59,984 nt of DNA from a virus. The DNA is taken from IMG/VR virus record IMGVR_UViG_3300022602_000102, positions 1 through 59,984 of that record; one strand, 5' to 3'. Below the pieces are notes generated by a model. It saw only the letters and a list, made by a program, of their open reading frames with translations. It ran no database searches and was not told the DNA's origin. A program made the translations under genes and the position numbers. This document shows, piece after piece, positions 1 through 6,749 of the stretch (its first letter is position 1; every line of letters starts with the position of its first letter).

Positions 1-14
1 TGAAAAATACTACG

Positions 15-188
15 ATGGAAAAATTCACAATTAAACGTGAAGTAGGTGATAATTGGATGCCAAATGGCACTATTCCATTTGACCTTCGAGCCAGTAAAGG
101 TATAGCTACATTTGAAGTATGGGCTGAGAGTATTCAAGATGCAGAAGATCAAGTAAGTCAATTTTTAGAGAAAGACGAAGATGAGTAA
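15..188 (+). CDS. Small hypothetical protein, start possibly just outside the window
   Basis: An open frame encodes about 57 residues from the ATG at 15 (MEKFTIKREV...) and ends at TAA 186-188. The frame stays open to the left edge. The window begins with TGAAAAAT, so a single A before base 1 would create an earlier in-frame ATG adding MKNT-type residues, and the true start may lie outside. The product is acidic at its C-terminus (QFLEKDEDE). It overlaps the next gene by 8 bases, as usual for translationally coupled phage genes. I do not recognise the family. Confidence 0.6.
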   Translation: MEKFTIKREVGDNWMPNGTIPFDLRASKGIATFEVWAESIQDAEDQVSQFLEKDEDE

Positions 189-1038
189 AATTAAGATTGC
201 CGAGTTATTTTATAGTGTGCAAGGCGAGGGTAGATATATGGGAGTACCTAGCGTGTTCCTTAGAACTTTTGGCTGCAATTTTTCTTGTAGGGGCTTTGGC
301 ATGCCACGTGGCGAACTAAGTGCGGAAGCCGAAGACATTGCTACAGTAGTACATCTATATAACAAATATGAAGAACTTCCTTTGGTTAGTACGGGGTGTG
401 ATAGTTATGCTAGTTGGCATCCTAGCTTTAAAGAACTTAGCCCAATGCTTACATCAGATGCCATCGCAGAGAGGATCGGAGAGATTCTACCCTTCGGAGA
501 ATGGAGAGAAGAACACCTCGTCATCACAGGAGGAGAGCCACTACTAGGTTGGCAACGTGCATATCCAGATTTGTTAAATCATCCTAAGATGCAAAATCTT
601 AAAGAGATTACATTTGAAACAAACGGTACTCAACCGCTTACTCAAGAATTTAAAGATTATTTAAAAGACTGGGGATACAAAAACGGACGTACTTGGTGTC
701 AAGGTCTTACCTTTAGTGTTAGTGCTAAATTGCCAGGTAGTGGTGAAGCATGGGAAGAAGCTATTCGACCAGAAGTTGTTTGTGATTACGAACAAGTAGG
801 TTACACATATTTAAAATTTGTAGTTGCAACAGAAGAGGATATTAAAGATGCAAAACGAGCAGTTGAACAATACAGAGCGGCTGGCTTTGAAGGTCACGTA
901 TATCTTATGCCTGTTGGCGGTGTTGAGTCTGTTTACAGTCTCAATGCTAAGTCCGTGGCCATTGCCGCAATGAAGAGAGGGTGGCGCTATAGTGATAGAC
1001 TACAAGTGCCATTATTTAAAAACGAATGGGGGACTTAA
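181..1038 (+). CDS. queE: QueE-like radical SAM protein (7-carboxy-7-deazaguanine synthase family)
   Basis: QueE converts carboxy-tetrahydropterin to 7-carboxy-7-deazaguanine, the first deazapurine of the queuosine/preQ0 pathway. Phages use this pathway to make modified bases in DNA or tRNA. The N-terminus (IAELFYSVQGEGRYMG, residues 6-21) is the typical QueE opening, TGGEP (116-120) is the radical SAM GGE motif, and FETNGT follows near 144. The cluster motif is unusual: C32 and C36 are present but the third canonical cysteine (position 39) is Phe. An insertion follows that carries TGCDS with C73, a candidate third ligand. At 285 residues it is longer than bacterial QueE (about 210-240). It sits in an operon of overlapping small genes, and no QueC, QueD or transglycosylase is visible in this window. 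The family is fairly certain; the exact reaction is less so. Confidence 0.85.
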   Translation: MSKIKIAELFYSVQGEGRYMGVPSVFLRTFGCNFSCRGFGMPRGELSAEAEDIATVVHLYNKYEELPLVSTGCDSYASWHPSFKELSPMLTSDAIAERIGEILPFGEWREEHLVITGGEPLLGWQRAYPDLLNHPKMQNLKEITFETNGTQPLTQEFKDYLKDWGYKNGRTWCQGLTFSVSAKLPGSGEAWEEAIRPEVVCDYEQVGYTYLKFVVATEEDIKDAKRAVEQYRAAGFEGHVYLMPVGGVESVYSLNAKSVAIAAMKRGWRYSDRLQVPLFKNEWGT

Positions 1039-1039
1039 T

Positions 1040-1195
1040 ATGTTCTTTTGGATCTGTATTATATGCGGTTGGGTACTACTTAGTTTTCCACTAGGTATTT
1101 TGATTGGAAGGATCTTTAAACTTCCAGAAAGTAGTTGCACAGGCGATTGTAATCAAGGTCGTAATTGTACATGTATGGAAAAGAAAAATGATTAA
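1040..1195 (+). CDS. Small single-pass membrane protein with Cys-rich tail
   Basis: A 51-residue protein. Residues 2-25 (FFWICIICGWVLLSFPLGIL) form one hydrophobic segment. The short hydrophilic tail carries four cysteines (C33, C37, C43, C45) in a CxxxC...CxC pattern. I chose the ATG at 1040, two bases after the queE stop, because the longer in-frame alternative at 992 lies inside queE. It overlaps the next gene by 8 bases. The family is unknown; a small inner-membrane protein is the simplest reading, and the cysteine tail could bind metal or be oxidised. Confidence 0.6.
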   Translation: MFFWICIICGWVLLSFPLGILIGRIFKLPESSCTGDCNQGRNCTCMEKKND

Positions 1196-1622
1196 AAAAT
1201 TATTTAAAAAAATTCTGGGTATTGATAAGTTAGAAGAAAATTTAAAAGTACTCAAAGAACTAGAAGAAAAGGCTGTAGCATCAACAGCAGAAGCACAAAA
1301 AGCAGAAGAACACGCTAAGGCTAGCCCAAAAGAACGTGCTACTGAAAGAGGCGAGCCATATGTTGCTGTTTTGGACACGCATGTAAACAAAGACAATATT
1401 AGAAATGGCTTCTTTGAGCTTGACTGGAACGACGAGTTTATAGTACAATTGAAAAAAGCTGGATACGGCTTTGAAGGCGATCCAGACGAAGAAATCGTAG
1501 ACCGATGGTTCAGAGACTTAGCCGGCAATATGCTTGCAGAGGCTGGTCAGGATACAAGTCGCGTCTTTGGTGGTTATATTAATGTAAACAGACTTGGTAA
1601 CGGTAAAGCTTCAGTAGAATGA
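1188..1622 (+). CDS. Conserved T4-like phage hypothetical protein
   Basis: A 144-residue protein from ATG 1188 (MIKKLFKKILGI). A longer frame from 1104 is rejected because it would lie almost wholly inside the previous gene. Residues 1-50 are lysine- and alanine/glutamate-rich and look like an amphipathic helix followed by a coiled coil (EENLKVLKELEEKAVASTAEAQ). The C-terminal two thirds (YVAVLDTHVNKDNIRNGFFELDW, GYGFEGDPDEEIVDRWFRDL) look like a conserved globular domain that I recall from hypothetical proteins of marine T4-like phages. No enzymatic motif is evident. The stop overlaps the start of the oxygenase-like gene by 4 bases (ATGA). Confidence 0.7.
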   Translation: MIKKLFKKILGIDKLEENLKVLKELEEKAVASTAEAQKAEEHAKASPKERATERGEPYVAVLDTHVNKDNIRNGFFELDWNDEFIVQLKKAGYGFEGDPDEEIVDRWFRDLAGNMLAEAGQDTSRVFGGYINVNRLGNGKASVE

Positions 1623-2320
1623 ACATTTTTAAAATACGCAGTCCATTGCCTAGAACAGACTTTGCACCTTACTGGGACATCTCATTAGGGCAAACACAAT
1701 GGCACGAAACTGCTAAAATAGATGCTATCCGTAATTGGATGATTTCCAATGAACAGAACATTTTAGACAAGTTTCCTGTTTATAACGATGGTGGAACAGG
1801 ATTAGGTAATAACAGTACTACTAGTAGATTTGGATATTATAATACATTTGATTTTGTAAATGAATGTCCAGAACTTGCCGACTTACTAACATTTTTTAGA
1901 AAGTCTTACGTTAATTTTGTTGCGTCTAATTATTTTGATCCTATTGATCTATATTTCGAGTCCTGGTTTAACATCGTACACAATGGACAAGCTATAACCG
2001 AACATATTCACGGAAATCAAGCAGATACGTATCTAAGTGGTAATATACATTTAGACAACTATCCAACACATACTTATTACCGAACACCGTATGATGTAAC
2101 CACTCCAATTCCTTTTAAAAATATCAAAGGCGGTTTGACTATATTCCCCGGTTATGTTCCGCATTTTACCGATCCGTATGAATCAAATGGACAACCGCGT
2201 GTTAGTATTGCATTTGACTTATGGACTGTAGACACGTATAATGCTACTAAGGGCAAAAGCACTAGATTATTTTTAAACAGAGAGATTATTCAGGAACTTC
2301 ATAGAAGTAATAAACAATGA
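1619..2320 (+). CDS. Putative 2OG-Fe(II) oxygenase family protein
   Basis: A 233-residue protein with the layout of the phage 2-oxoglutarate/Fe(II) dioxygenase-like family, which is common in marine T4-like phages. Residues 115-131 (ESWFNIVHNGQAITEHIHG) contain H129 and H131. SGNIHLD (about 140-146) is a core strand. The segment GGLTIFPGYVPHFTDP (171-186) supplies a distal H182. R194 in QPRVSIAFD is placed where these enzymes bind the 2OG carboxylate. The HxH pair in place of the more usual HxD is typical of this subfamily. The substrate is unknown. It is coupled by 4-base overlaps to both neighbours. Confidence 0.65.
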   Translation: MNIFKIRSPLPRTDFAPYWDISLGQTQWHETAKIDAIRNWMISNEQNILDKFPVYNDGGTGLGNNSTTSRFGYYNTFDFVNECPELADLLTFFRKSYVNFVASNYFDPIDLYFESWFNIVHNGQAITEHIHGNQADTYLSGNIHLDNYPTHTYYRTPYDVTTPIPFKNIKGGLTIFPGYVPHFTDPYESNGQPRVSIAFDLWTVDTYNATKGKSTRLFLNREIIQELHRSNKQ

Positions 2321-3309
2321 CATATATTATAGTCGATACTGCTAACACATTTTTTCGTGCTAGACACGTAGTTCAAGGTTCATCCGATATCAAACTTGGT
2401 ATGGCTTTTCATATCACTTTTAACAGTATCAAAAAAGCATGGCAAGACTTTGGCGGAACCCATGTAGTGTTCTGTCTCGAAGGTCGCTCGTGGCGCAAAG
2501 ACTATTACAAGCCTTACAAGGCAAATAGGCAAGAAACTCGTGCGGCTATGACACAAAAAGAACAAGATGAAGATAAATTGTTCTGGGAAGCGTTTGATGA
2601 GTTTAAGAATTTCATTACAGAAAAGACTAACTGTACTGTAATGCGTCATGAGAACTTAGAAGCAGATGACTTAATTGCAGGTTGGATTCAATCTCATCCA
2701 GATGCAAAACACGTTATTATTTCAACAGATGGCGACTTTGCACAATTAGTAAGCCCTACTGTTAGTCAATATAACGGTGTAGGCGACTTGCATATTACAC
2801 ACGAAGGAATCTTTGATGCCAAAGGTAAACCCGTTAAAGACAAAAAGACAGGCGAGCCAAAGCCAGCACAAGATCCAGAATGGATGCTATTCGAAAAATG
2901 TATGCGTGGTGATACCAGTGATAATGTCTTCTCGGCGTATCCAGGTGTGCGTACTAAAGGTTCTAAAAACAAAGTTGGTCTTATTGAAGCGTTCGAAGAT
3001 CGTAAAGCCAAAGGATTTGCGTGGAACAATCTCATGCTGCAGAGATGGGTTGACCATAATGGATTAGAACACAGAGTCTTAGAAGATTATCAACGTAATG
3101 TACAGTTATGCGATTTAACTGCACAACCAGAAGATATTAAAGAGAAAATTCGAGAAACAATCGAAGCTAATGCCAAACCAAAAGACGTTAGCCAAGTTGG
3201 TATCCGTATGCTTAAATTCTGCAACGCATGGGATATGAAAAAGATAGCTGATAACATTCAGCAGTACGCAGAGCCATTTCAGGCAAAATATCAAGGAGAA
3301 ACAAAATGA
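2317..3309 (+). CDS. rnh: 5'-3' exonuclease / RNase H, T4 Rnh type (FEN1 family)
   Basis: The protein has 330 residues, close to T4 Rnh (305). Family function is removal of RNA primers and flaps from lagging-strand fragments during phage replication. Visible FEN1/PIN motifs are IIVDTAN (D7), the arch-region basic stretch WRKDYYKPYKANR (about 59-71), LEADDLI (about 114-120), ISTDGDFAQL (about 135-144) and RGDTSDNV, the helix-3-turn-helix metal/DNA-binding part near 198. These acidic residues form the two metal sites. It overlaps the flanking genes by 4 bases on each side. Confidence in the family is high; the Rnh name rests on the T4-like context. Confidence 0.88.
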   Translation: MTYIIVDTANTFFRARHVVQGSSDIKLGMAFHITFNSIKKAWQDFGGTHVVFCLEGRSWRKDYYKPYKANRQETRAAMTQKEQDEDKLFWEAFDEFKNFITEKTNCTVMRHENLEADDLIAGWIQSHPDAKHVIISTDGDFAQLVSPTVSQYNGVGDLHITHEGIFDAKGKPVKDKKTGEPKPAQDPEWMLFEKCMRGDTSDNVFSAYPGVRTKGSKNKVGLIEAFEDRKAKGFAWNNLMLQRWVDHNGLEHRVLEDYQRNVQLCDLTAQPEDIKEKIRETIEANAKPKDVSQVGIRMLKFCNAWDMKKIADNIQQYAEPFQAKYQGETK

Positions 3310-3500
3310 GTGCAATTACAAATAAACTAGCCAAGGCAAATGAGAGCTTTACGATTAATCGGTATGACAACGGTTTTATGATCGAAGTCGGTGGACGTGA
3401 TGATAACGATGACTGGAAAACAGCCAAAGTCATTGTCGGTACAGAAGATGAACTTATCGATTTGATTCGCGAAACTCTAGCATTGCCAATCGCAGAATAA
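3306..3500 (+). CDS. Small hypothetical protein
   Basis: A 64-residue acidic protein (MSAITNKLAKANESF...) that overlaps the exonuclease stop by 4 bases. The RBS AAGGAG is at about 3294, inside the end of the exonuclease gene. The sequence alternates charged and hydrophobic residues (GGRDDNDDWKTAKVIVGTEDELIDLIRETLALP), which suggests a small alpha/beta fold with a C-terminal helix. I know no family. Confidence 0.7.
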   Translation: MSAITNKLAKANESFTINRYDNGFMIEVGGRDDNDDWKTAKVIVGTEDELIDLIRETLALPIAE

Positions 3501-3510
3501 GGAGAACAAC

Positions 3511-4014
3511 ATGGCTCAATGGACTGTTAGCACATACTACAAGAAATCTTGTCAAGAAGTTGAAACATACGTACAACGTGAAGGTAATGGTAAAGTTACT
3601 GTTGTTAACGGATTCCGTTGGGGCAGTTGGGACGTTGAAACAACCGACGACAATCCTCCAGAATTTGAATTTACATTTGTACCCGGTGGAGATGGTAAGA
3701 AAGACAGCATCAATATGCTAGATTGTTCTTACAATAACATCGAAAATGTAGAGCTAATTAGCATGGATGACGGTGGATGTTGGTATGATGTTGATATTGA
3801 AGGCTTAGACGAAGAAGCTGAAGAAGAAATTCGCGAGTTTCTCGAAGACAATAGTCCATATGAACTAGAAGAACGTGAAACAGATTCCTGGTACCAGGAT
3901 GACAGTGAATGGTGGATCTGGGGTCCTATTAAAATCGAAGATGCTGACGGCAATACTGTACGCATTATTTGTGCAGATGCTGACGGCAATGTCGTAGATT
4001 TTATCGAAGAATAA
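3511..4014 (+). CDS. Acidic hypothetical protein
   Basis: A 167-residue protein rich in Asp, Glu and Trp, with a clear RBS (AAGGAGAAC) before ATG 3511. A glutamate-rich helix (EGLDEEAEEEIREFLEDNSPYE) lies near residues 97-118 and is followed by WYQDDSEWWIWGPIKIED. The strong negative charge could mean DNA mimicry or protein binding, but that is inference only. I do not recognise the family. It ends just before a predicted late promoter. Confidence 0.7.
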   Translation: MAQWTVSTYYKKSCQEVETYVQREGNGKVTVVNGFRWGSWDVETTDDNPPEFEFTFVPGGDGKKDSINMLDCSYNNIENVELISMDDGGCWYDVDIEGLDEEAEEEIREFLEDNSPYELEERETDSWYQDDSEWWIWGPIKIEDADGNTVRIICADADGNVVDFIEE

Positions 4015-4016
4015 GA

Positions 4017-4024
4017 GATAAATA
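4017..4024 (+). promoter_or_regulatory. Predicted T4-type late promoter GATAAATA
   Basis: GATAAATA differs from the T4 late consensus TATAAATA only at its first base. It sits 3 bases after the stop of the upstream gene. With T4 spacing (element at -13 to -6) transcription would begin near 4030, at the base of the hairpin at 4030-4060 and ahead of the gene at 4076. Confidence 0.6.
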
Positions 4025-4029
4025 CGTAC

Positions 4030-4060
4030 ATTACTCGGGTGCCGTCAGGGCCCTTGTAAT
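4030..4060 (+). other. Hairpin at the predicted 5' end of the late transcript
   Basis: ATTAC (4030-4034) pairs with GTAAT (4056-4060). Inside it, GGGT (4037-4040) pairs with GCCC (4050-4053), and after a bulged G, CC (4042-4043) pairs with GG (4048-4049) around a GTCA loop. The ribosome binding site AAGGAG (4064-4069) lies just after and stays free. A 5'-terminal stem could protect the mRNA; that role is inferred. Confidence 0.5.
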
Positions 4061-4075
4061 ACTAAGGAGAATAAT

Positions 4076-4555
4076 ATGACCGAAATACACGCCAAGCCAA
4101 TTGTGGATGGTAAGTTTTGGATCGTAGAACAAGATGGTTCTAAGATCGCAACACTACACAAAAAAGAAAATAACAAATTTGTTATGAGCAGTACTACTGG
4201 TGAAGTTATGTTTAATCGTAAACAAGACTTAACCAAACAGTTTGGGGAAGGATTTTTCCTAACTAGTACAAAAGTAAAAGTTACTACACCAGACATTCAT
4301 GAATGCCATGGATTCCCTACTAGCGTAAAACCATACAACAGTATGTACGATGTACGCAACAAATTACCCCTATTCACTAAAAGTAATGCAAGTAAAAGTT
4401 TGTATTGCGCCGGGTACTATGTAATTAAATTCAATAAAGGGTGGGTTAAATCATTCTGTCCTAAAGTTATTACATTAGAACGTAATGAATATAAAGGCCC
4501 ATATAAAACTGAATTCGAAATGAAACAGGTATTGTCCAATGTCAAATCAGATTAA
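4076..4555 (+). CDS. Conserved T4-like phage hypothetical protein
   Basis: A 159-residue protein with a strong RBS (AAGGAG, 7 bases before ATG). Residues 78-140 (HGFPTSVKPYNSMYDVRNKLPLFTKS, CAGYYVIKFNKGWVKSFCPKVITL) resemble a conserved block that I recall in hypothetical proteins of marine T4-like phages. The N-terminal 70 residues look like a separate small beta-rich domain. There are no catalytic motifs. It is preceded by a predicted late promoter and hairpin, and overlaps the next gene by 17 bases. Confidence 0.7.
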   Translation: MTEIHAKPIVDGKFWIVEQDGSKIATLHKKENNKFVMSSTTGEVMFNRKQDLTKQFGEGFFLTSTKVKVTTPDIHECHGFPTSVKPYNSMYDVRNKLPLFTKSNASKSLYCAGYYVIKFNKGWVKSFCPKVITLERNEYKGPYKTEFEMKQVLSNVKSD

Positions 4556-4784
4556 TCTTACACCTATTACACAATTTATACAATTACTACGTGCTAGTGA
4601 ACTAGCACAAGGTAAAGAAGTAAAAATTCCTATTCAACAGGCTAGACTATTGAATATGGCATTAACAGAGTTACTGGATAAGATGAATCAAGATTATGAA
4701 ACAATGTATAACACTCTTAAAAACAGTACAAATACAGAAATTGTTAGTGTAAGTATGGATGGCGGAGGGTTTGGCGACTCTTAA
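4539..4784 (+). CDS. Small hypothetical protein
   Basis: An 81-residue protein overlapping the preceding gene by 17 bases. It is mostly helical: ITQFIQLLRASELAQGKEVKIPIQQARLLNMALTELLDKM looks like two helices. It ends in a short Gly/Asp tail (MDGGGFGDS). No family is recognised. The downstream late promoter GATAAATA begins one base after its stop. Confidence 0.65.
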   Translation: MSNQINLTPITQFIQLLRASELAQGKEVKIPIQQARLLNMALTELLDKMNQDYETMYNTLKNSTNTEIVSVSMDGGGFGDS

Positions 4785-4792
4785 GATAAATA
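4785..4792 (+). promoter_or_regulatory. Predicted T4-type late promoter GATAAATA
   Basis: GATAAATA lies one base past the upstream stop codon. The predicted start point is near 4798. That would leave the in-frame ATG at 4794 outside the transcript and supports the ATG at 4818, which has GAGG 8 bases upstream. Confidence 0.6.
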
Positions 4793-4817
4793 TATGCGTA
4801 TATATCGAGGATACGCA

Positions 4818-5102
4818 ATGAGTCGCCCAAAGCCAAAAGTACTGTTAGAACACACTAACAAAAGAACTTATAAATCTGAACAGATTTTAGAAGCCGAAGC
4901 CATTTGGGCAGTATTTTATAAAAATGAGCCTTTTAATCTAAAATCGTTTAATAGTCTTACCTCTTATCCTGGACCTAAATACAAAAAAACAAGTTTTAGT
5001 AATCCTGGACACGCTATTAATCTTGCTAAAAAACTTAATCAACAATTTGGAACAGATGAGTTCCAAGTAGTTAAGTTAACGCAAGGCACCATAATGAAAT
5101 GA
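4818..5102 (+). CDS. Conserved T4-like phage hypothetical protein
   Basis: A 94-residue basic protein (MSRPKPKVLLEHTNKRTYK...). I chose ATG 4818 over ATG 4794 because it has a GAGG ribosome binding site, and because 4794 falls between the late promoter and its predicted start point. The core EAEAIWAVFYKNEPFNLKSFN and the C-terminal part (GHAINLAKKLNQQFGTDEFQVVKL) look like a small compact domain shared among T4-like phages. Function is unknown. The stop overlaps the next start (ATGA). Confidence 0.65.
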   Translation: MSRPKPKVLLEHTNKRTYKSEQILEAEAIWAVFYKNEPFNLKSFNSLTSYPGPKYKKTSFSNPGHAINLAKKLNQQFGTDEFQVVKLTQGTIMK

Positions 5103-5494
5103 TTACAAGAGATGCATTAACTCAAATATTCTTACAACAATGGGGTAAGAGTATCGATGAGGCTAATATTAAAATTTTTAGTCGTAAATGGTGGCAAAGT
5201 ACTCGTGCTGGCAAACAAACCAATTTTAGACTTAGTGAGGAAGGTTACGAGTTTTTGGTAAAAGAATTGGATTTGAAAGAGTACGAAATTCCATTTACCG
5301 AACCTATCGAATTAAGTCCCCAAACTATCATATTTTTAGAAAGGTATGTGGATTGTCCATACTACCTAACTCCAATGTCAATCACTGTCTTTTCAGAACG
5401 CAAAGGTTTTGAGCTAATGTTGTTTTCAGACGACATCAGAAAATTTGGCTTGATTAAAGCCATGAATGAGCGAGAAAAAGATTTAGCAGAATAA
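5099..5494 (+). CDS. Conserved T4-like phage hypothetical protein
   Basis: A 131-residue protein starting in an ATGA overlap. The segment KIFSRKWWQSTRAGKQTNFRL (about 25-45) and the later IIFLERYVDCPYYLTPMSITVFSERKGFELMLFSDDIRKFG resemble a conserved hypothetical of marine T4-like phages. No catalytic motif is seen. The stop codon lies inside the left arm of the inverted repeat that flanks the promoter of the next gene. Confidence 0.65.
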   Translation: MITRDALTQIFLQQWGKSIDEANIKIFSRKWWQSTRAGKQTNFRLSEEGYEFLVKELDLKEYEIPFTEPIELSPQTIIFLERYVDCPYYLTPMSITVFSERKGFELMLFSDDIRKFGLIKAMNEREKDLAE

Positions 5495-5571
5495 AAAAAT
5501 TGTTGACATACTAGGCAAAGTGCCGTATAATACATACATAGACAGCGTTATTCGTAACAACAATTTTTTTA
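5492..5571. repeat. Perfect 14-base inverted repeat flanking a sigma70 promoter
   Basis: TAAAAAAATTGTTG at 5492-5505 is the exact reverse complement of CAACAATTTTTTTA at 5558-5571, with 52 bases between. The left arm runs into the -35 box and the right arm lies in the predicted leader of the MoxR mRNA. It could be an operator pair, or form a stem in read-through RNA. The role is inferred. Confidence 0.75.
5503..5531 (+). promoter_or_regulatory. Consensus sigma70 promoter of the MoxR gene
   Basis: TTGACA at 5503-5508 and TATAAT at 5526-5531 are both perfect consensus hexamers with the ideal 17-base spacer. Transcription would start near 5538, giving a leader of about 53 bases before ATG 5591 with RBS ATAGGA. 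Confidence 0.9.
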
Positions 5572-5590
5572 ACTAAAGATAGGAAATAAA

Positions 5591-6679
5591 ATGGCAGAAA
5601 TCAGTAGCCGTACAGTGGGCCCAAGTAGCGCCAAAAAGTCTTTGCGTAAGGCTTTCAAAAATCAGCGTCCAATCTTCCTTTGGGGTCCTCCAGGTATTGG
5701 CAAGTCTGACATTATCAAACAACTTGGTGCTGAGACAGAAGCTCATGTTATCGACGTTCGTTTGAGTTTGTGGGAACCTACAGACATTAAAGGTATTCCA
5801 TATTTCGATTCCAACGATAGCACAATGCGTTGGGCACCTCCATCAGAATTGCCAAGTGCAGAAATGGCAAAACAACATAAAAATATCATTTTGTTCTTGG
5901 ACGAAATGAACTCTGCGGCTCCTGCTGTACAGGCTGCAGCTTACCAATTGATTTTGAATCGCCGTGTTGGCGCATATAACTTGCCAGACAATGTTGTAAT
6001 TGTTGCCGCAGGTAACCGTGAAACTGACAAAGGTGTTACTTTCCGTATGCCTGCTCCGTTGGCTAACCGTTTTGTTCACTTGGAAATGACTGTTAACTGG
6101 GATGACTACTTTGAGTGGGCTGTTGAAAACAAAATCCATAAAGACGTAGTTGGCTTCTTGAGCTTTTCTAAAAAGAGCTTGTACGACTTTGATCCAAAGT
6201 CTAGCTCACGTGCGTTTGCTACTCCACGTTCTTGGAGCTTTGTAAGCGAATTGCTAACAGATGACGATGTCGATGTAGATACACTTACAGACTTGGTATC
6301 AGGTTCTGTAGGCGAAGGTCTTGCAATCAGCTTTATGGCTCACCGCAAAATTGCAGGTAAAATGCCTAACCCAACTGATATTCTTGGAGGCAAAATTAAG
6401 AAAATGGATTCCAAAGAAATCTCAGCTATGTACTCTTTGACTGTGTCATTGTGCTACGAGTTGAAGGACGCTTGCGATAAGAAAGCTAAAAACTGGAATG
6501 AACAAGTTAACAACTTCTTCGAATTTATGATGAATAACTTCGAAACTGAATTGGTTATTATGGGCACTAAATTGGCTTTGAGTACTTACAAGTTGCCGTT
6601 GGACCCAGATGAGATCAAGTGTTTCGATGATTTCCATGCTAAGTTTGGCAAGTATATTAGCGCCGCAACTGAGAAATAA
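5591..6679 (+). CDS. MoxR-type AAA+ ATPase
   Basis: A 362-residue AAA+ ATPase of the MoxR class. These are chaperone-like machines that act with von Willebrand factor A partners to remodel or insert cofactors into target proteins. Walker A is GPPGIGKS (32-39), Walker B is LFLDE (101-105), sensor 1 is AAGN with N142, and R160 in PLANRF is placed as the arginine finger. The C-terminal 150 residues are helical (lid and adaptor). The gene has its own consensus sigma70 promoter. The next gene encodes a VWA protein, the standard MoxR pairing (as in RavA-ViaA). The target in the infected cell is unknown. Codon use does not look different from its neighbours. Confidence 0.85.
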   Translation: MAEISSRTVGPSSAKKSLRKAFKNQRPIFLWGPPGIGKSDIIKQLGAETEAHVIDVRLSLWEPTDIKGIPYFDSNDSTMRWAPPSELPSAEMAKQHKNIILFLDEMNSAAPAVQAAAYQLILNRRVGAYNLPDNVVIVAAGNRETDKGVTFRMPAPLANRFVHLEMTVNWDDYFEWAVENKIHKDVVGFLSFSKKSLYDFDPKSSSRAFATPRSWSFVSELLTDDDVDVDTLTDLVSGSVGEGLAISFMAHRKIAGKMPNPTDILGGKIKKMDSKEISAMYSLTVSLCYELKDACDKKAKNWNEQVNNFFEFMMNNFETELVIMGTKLALSTYKLPLDPDEIKCFDDFHAKFGKYISAATEK

Positions 6680-6695
6680 TTGGATTTAGCACTAT

Positions 6696-6724
6696 TTGAC
6701 ACCACCTTCGGGTGGTGTTATAAT
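6696..6724 (+). promoter_or_regulatory. Consensus sigma70 promoter with a hairpin filling its spacer
   Basis: TTGACA (6696-6701) and TATAAT (6719-6724) are perfect hexamers with a 17-base spacer. Transcription would start near 6731, giving a short leader with RBS AGGAAAGGAA before ATG 6750. Confidence 0.9.
6699..6718 (+). terminator. UUCG-capped hairpin between the MoxR and VWA genes
   Basis: ACACCACC (6699-6706) pairs perfectly with GGTGGTGT (6711-6718) around the loop TTCG, closed by C-G (the very stable cUUCGg tetraloop). A G-U and a U-A pair can extend it. It is followed by TATAAT rather than a run of T. It may therefore be a weak terminator or RNA 3'-end stabiliser for the MoxR mRNA rather than a classical terminator. 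Confidence 0.55.
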
Positions 6725-6749
6725 ATATACATATAGGAAAGGAACATTC

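Noticed and set aside
1104-1187. Longer N-terminus for the 144-residue protein
   Set aside because: It would lie almost entirely within the small membrane-protein gene. The ATG at 1188 with an 8-base overlap fits the local gene style.
6696-6749. Longer N-terminus for the VWA protein
   Set aside because: The additional 18 codons would span the promoter and hairpin. The ATG at 6750 has a strong RBS.
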